From: Robertkochia sediminum
GTDB taxonomy: Bacteria > Bacteroidota > Bacteroidia > Flavobacteriales > Flavobacteriaceae
Assembly (NCBI RefSeq): GCF_016786255.1
Contig: NZ_JADMKT010000074.1
Coordinates: 22,517-86,516, forward strand
DNA length: 64,000 nt
Reading direction: 5' to 3'
Of the stretch, positions 63,793 through 64,000 are shown in pieces. Position numbers and translations under genes: made by a program. A model generated the notes under the pieces. That model did no database searches and was not told the origin of the DNA. It saw only the letters and a program-made list of their open reading frames with translations. Position 1 is the first letter of the stretch. Each line of letters begins with the position of its first letter.

Positions 63793-63828
63793 AAAAAAAT
63801 CCTGTTACCCAAATTTAGGCAACAGGAT
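63793..63828 (-). terminator. FKBP terminator abutting DinB-like start codon
   Basis: ATCCTGTT / AACAGGAT with an inner GG-CC pair and 8-nt AT loop, followed on the minus strand by seven T that run into the ATG at 63792. It lies 26 nt after the stop of the FKBP gene. Confidence 0.82.
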
Positions 63829-63853
63829 CCTTATATCGTTAAGTGCTAACGCT

Positions 63854-64000
63854 TTATTTTACGTCGACCAACTCCACATCGAAGATCAGGTTAGCATCCG
63901 GTGGAATAACACCTCCTGCTCCTGAACGTCCGTATGCCAGATGCGATGGGATCACCAAGCGGGCCTTATCGCCAACACGAAGCAATGAGATCCCTTCATC
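63854..64000 (-). CDS. FKBP-type peptidyl-prolyl isomerase, C-terminal part (cut by window end)
   Basis: The last 48 codons of an FKBP fold are present in the minus strand; the N-terminus lies beyond 64000. The visible segment carries DEGISLLRVGDKARLVIPS, then HLAYGRSGAG and IPPDANLIFDVELVDV, which are the beta-strand and loop motifs around the FKBP active site. It ends at TAA (63854-63856) and is followed by a terminator. Location and domain architecture of the full protein cannot be told from this fragment. Confidence 0.92.
   Translation of the reverse strand, partial: DEGISLLRVGDKARLVIPSHLAYGRSGAGGVIPPDANLIFDVELVDVK

Overview
The window comes from a marine-type Flavobacteriaceae bacterium (Bacteroidota); the genus is not assigned. 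The evidence is the gene content (saproxanthin/myxol-type carotenoid genes, FecA-like TonB receptors with imelysin and DUF4856 lipoproteins, Pur-alpha-like DUF3276, DUF1573, two PpiC/SurA chaperones beside MoxR, mitochondrial-type aconitase). Promoters also fit the Bacteroidota form: a -7 element TAnnTTTG and a -33 TTTG spaced 19-21 nt. Shine-Dalgarno sites are essentially absent. No rRNA, tRNA, CRISPR, transposase or prophage gene was seen.

Layout. 0-0.3 kb: duplicated terminator/palindrome element. 0.3-1.24 kb: threonine dehydrogenase (-). 1.4-8 kb: a light-regulated carotenoid locus with a CarH-type B12 photoreceptor repressor, then crtI-crtB-crtZ-crtD-cruF in one tight run (+), meeting a crtA-like monooxygenase and a TlpA-type thioredoxin on the other strand. 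8.6-18.6 kb (-): duplicated-domain lipoprotein, Crp/Fnr regulator, aconitase, the PpiC-SurA-MoxR operon, a FAS1 protein and guaB. 18.7-27.8 kb: an iron-acquisition locus with a divergent control region carrying four Fur-like palindromes in mirror symmetry. 27.9-31.1 kb (-): pyrD, lysE-type exporter, HAD phosphatase, HMG-CoA lyase. 31.2-41.3 kb: peptidase T, DUF1801 protein, nusB-DUF1573-yajC, leucine dehydrogenase, ABC exporter, DUF3276, M14 carboxypeptidase. 41.5-58.5 kb (+): an accessory stretch of small, poorly characterised membrane and secreted proteins with an S9 peptidase, a RluA synthase, a C_GCAxxG_C_C protein, SdpI-like and PLDc_N-like proteins, a nonsense-interrupted TlpA lipoprotein pseudogene and tandem or palindromic repeats. 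58.7-60.4 kb (-): a TetR/SDR pair with three copies of a 17-bp operator. 60.6-64 kb: lysophospholipase-like lipoprotein, CsaA-like tRNA-binding protein, a small gene preceded by ten perfect heptamer repeats, thioredoxin-family protein, DinB/YfiT protein and the C-terminus of an FKBP prolyl isomerase.

How the parts work together. CarH carries the Trp/Glu/His residues of adenosylcobalamin light sensors and probably represses the crt operon in the dark. The enzymes predict a monocyclic hydroxylated carotenoid of the saproxanthin/myxol class, possibly keto- or hydroxyl-modified by the CrtA homologue. The lycopene cyclase is not in the window. The iron locus pairs two TonB receptors with periplasm-facing lipoproteins and is predicted to be repressed from both sides by Fur. 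The TetR/SDR pair looks like a small self-contained inducible detoxification or redox switch.
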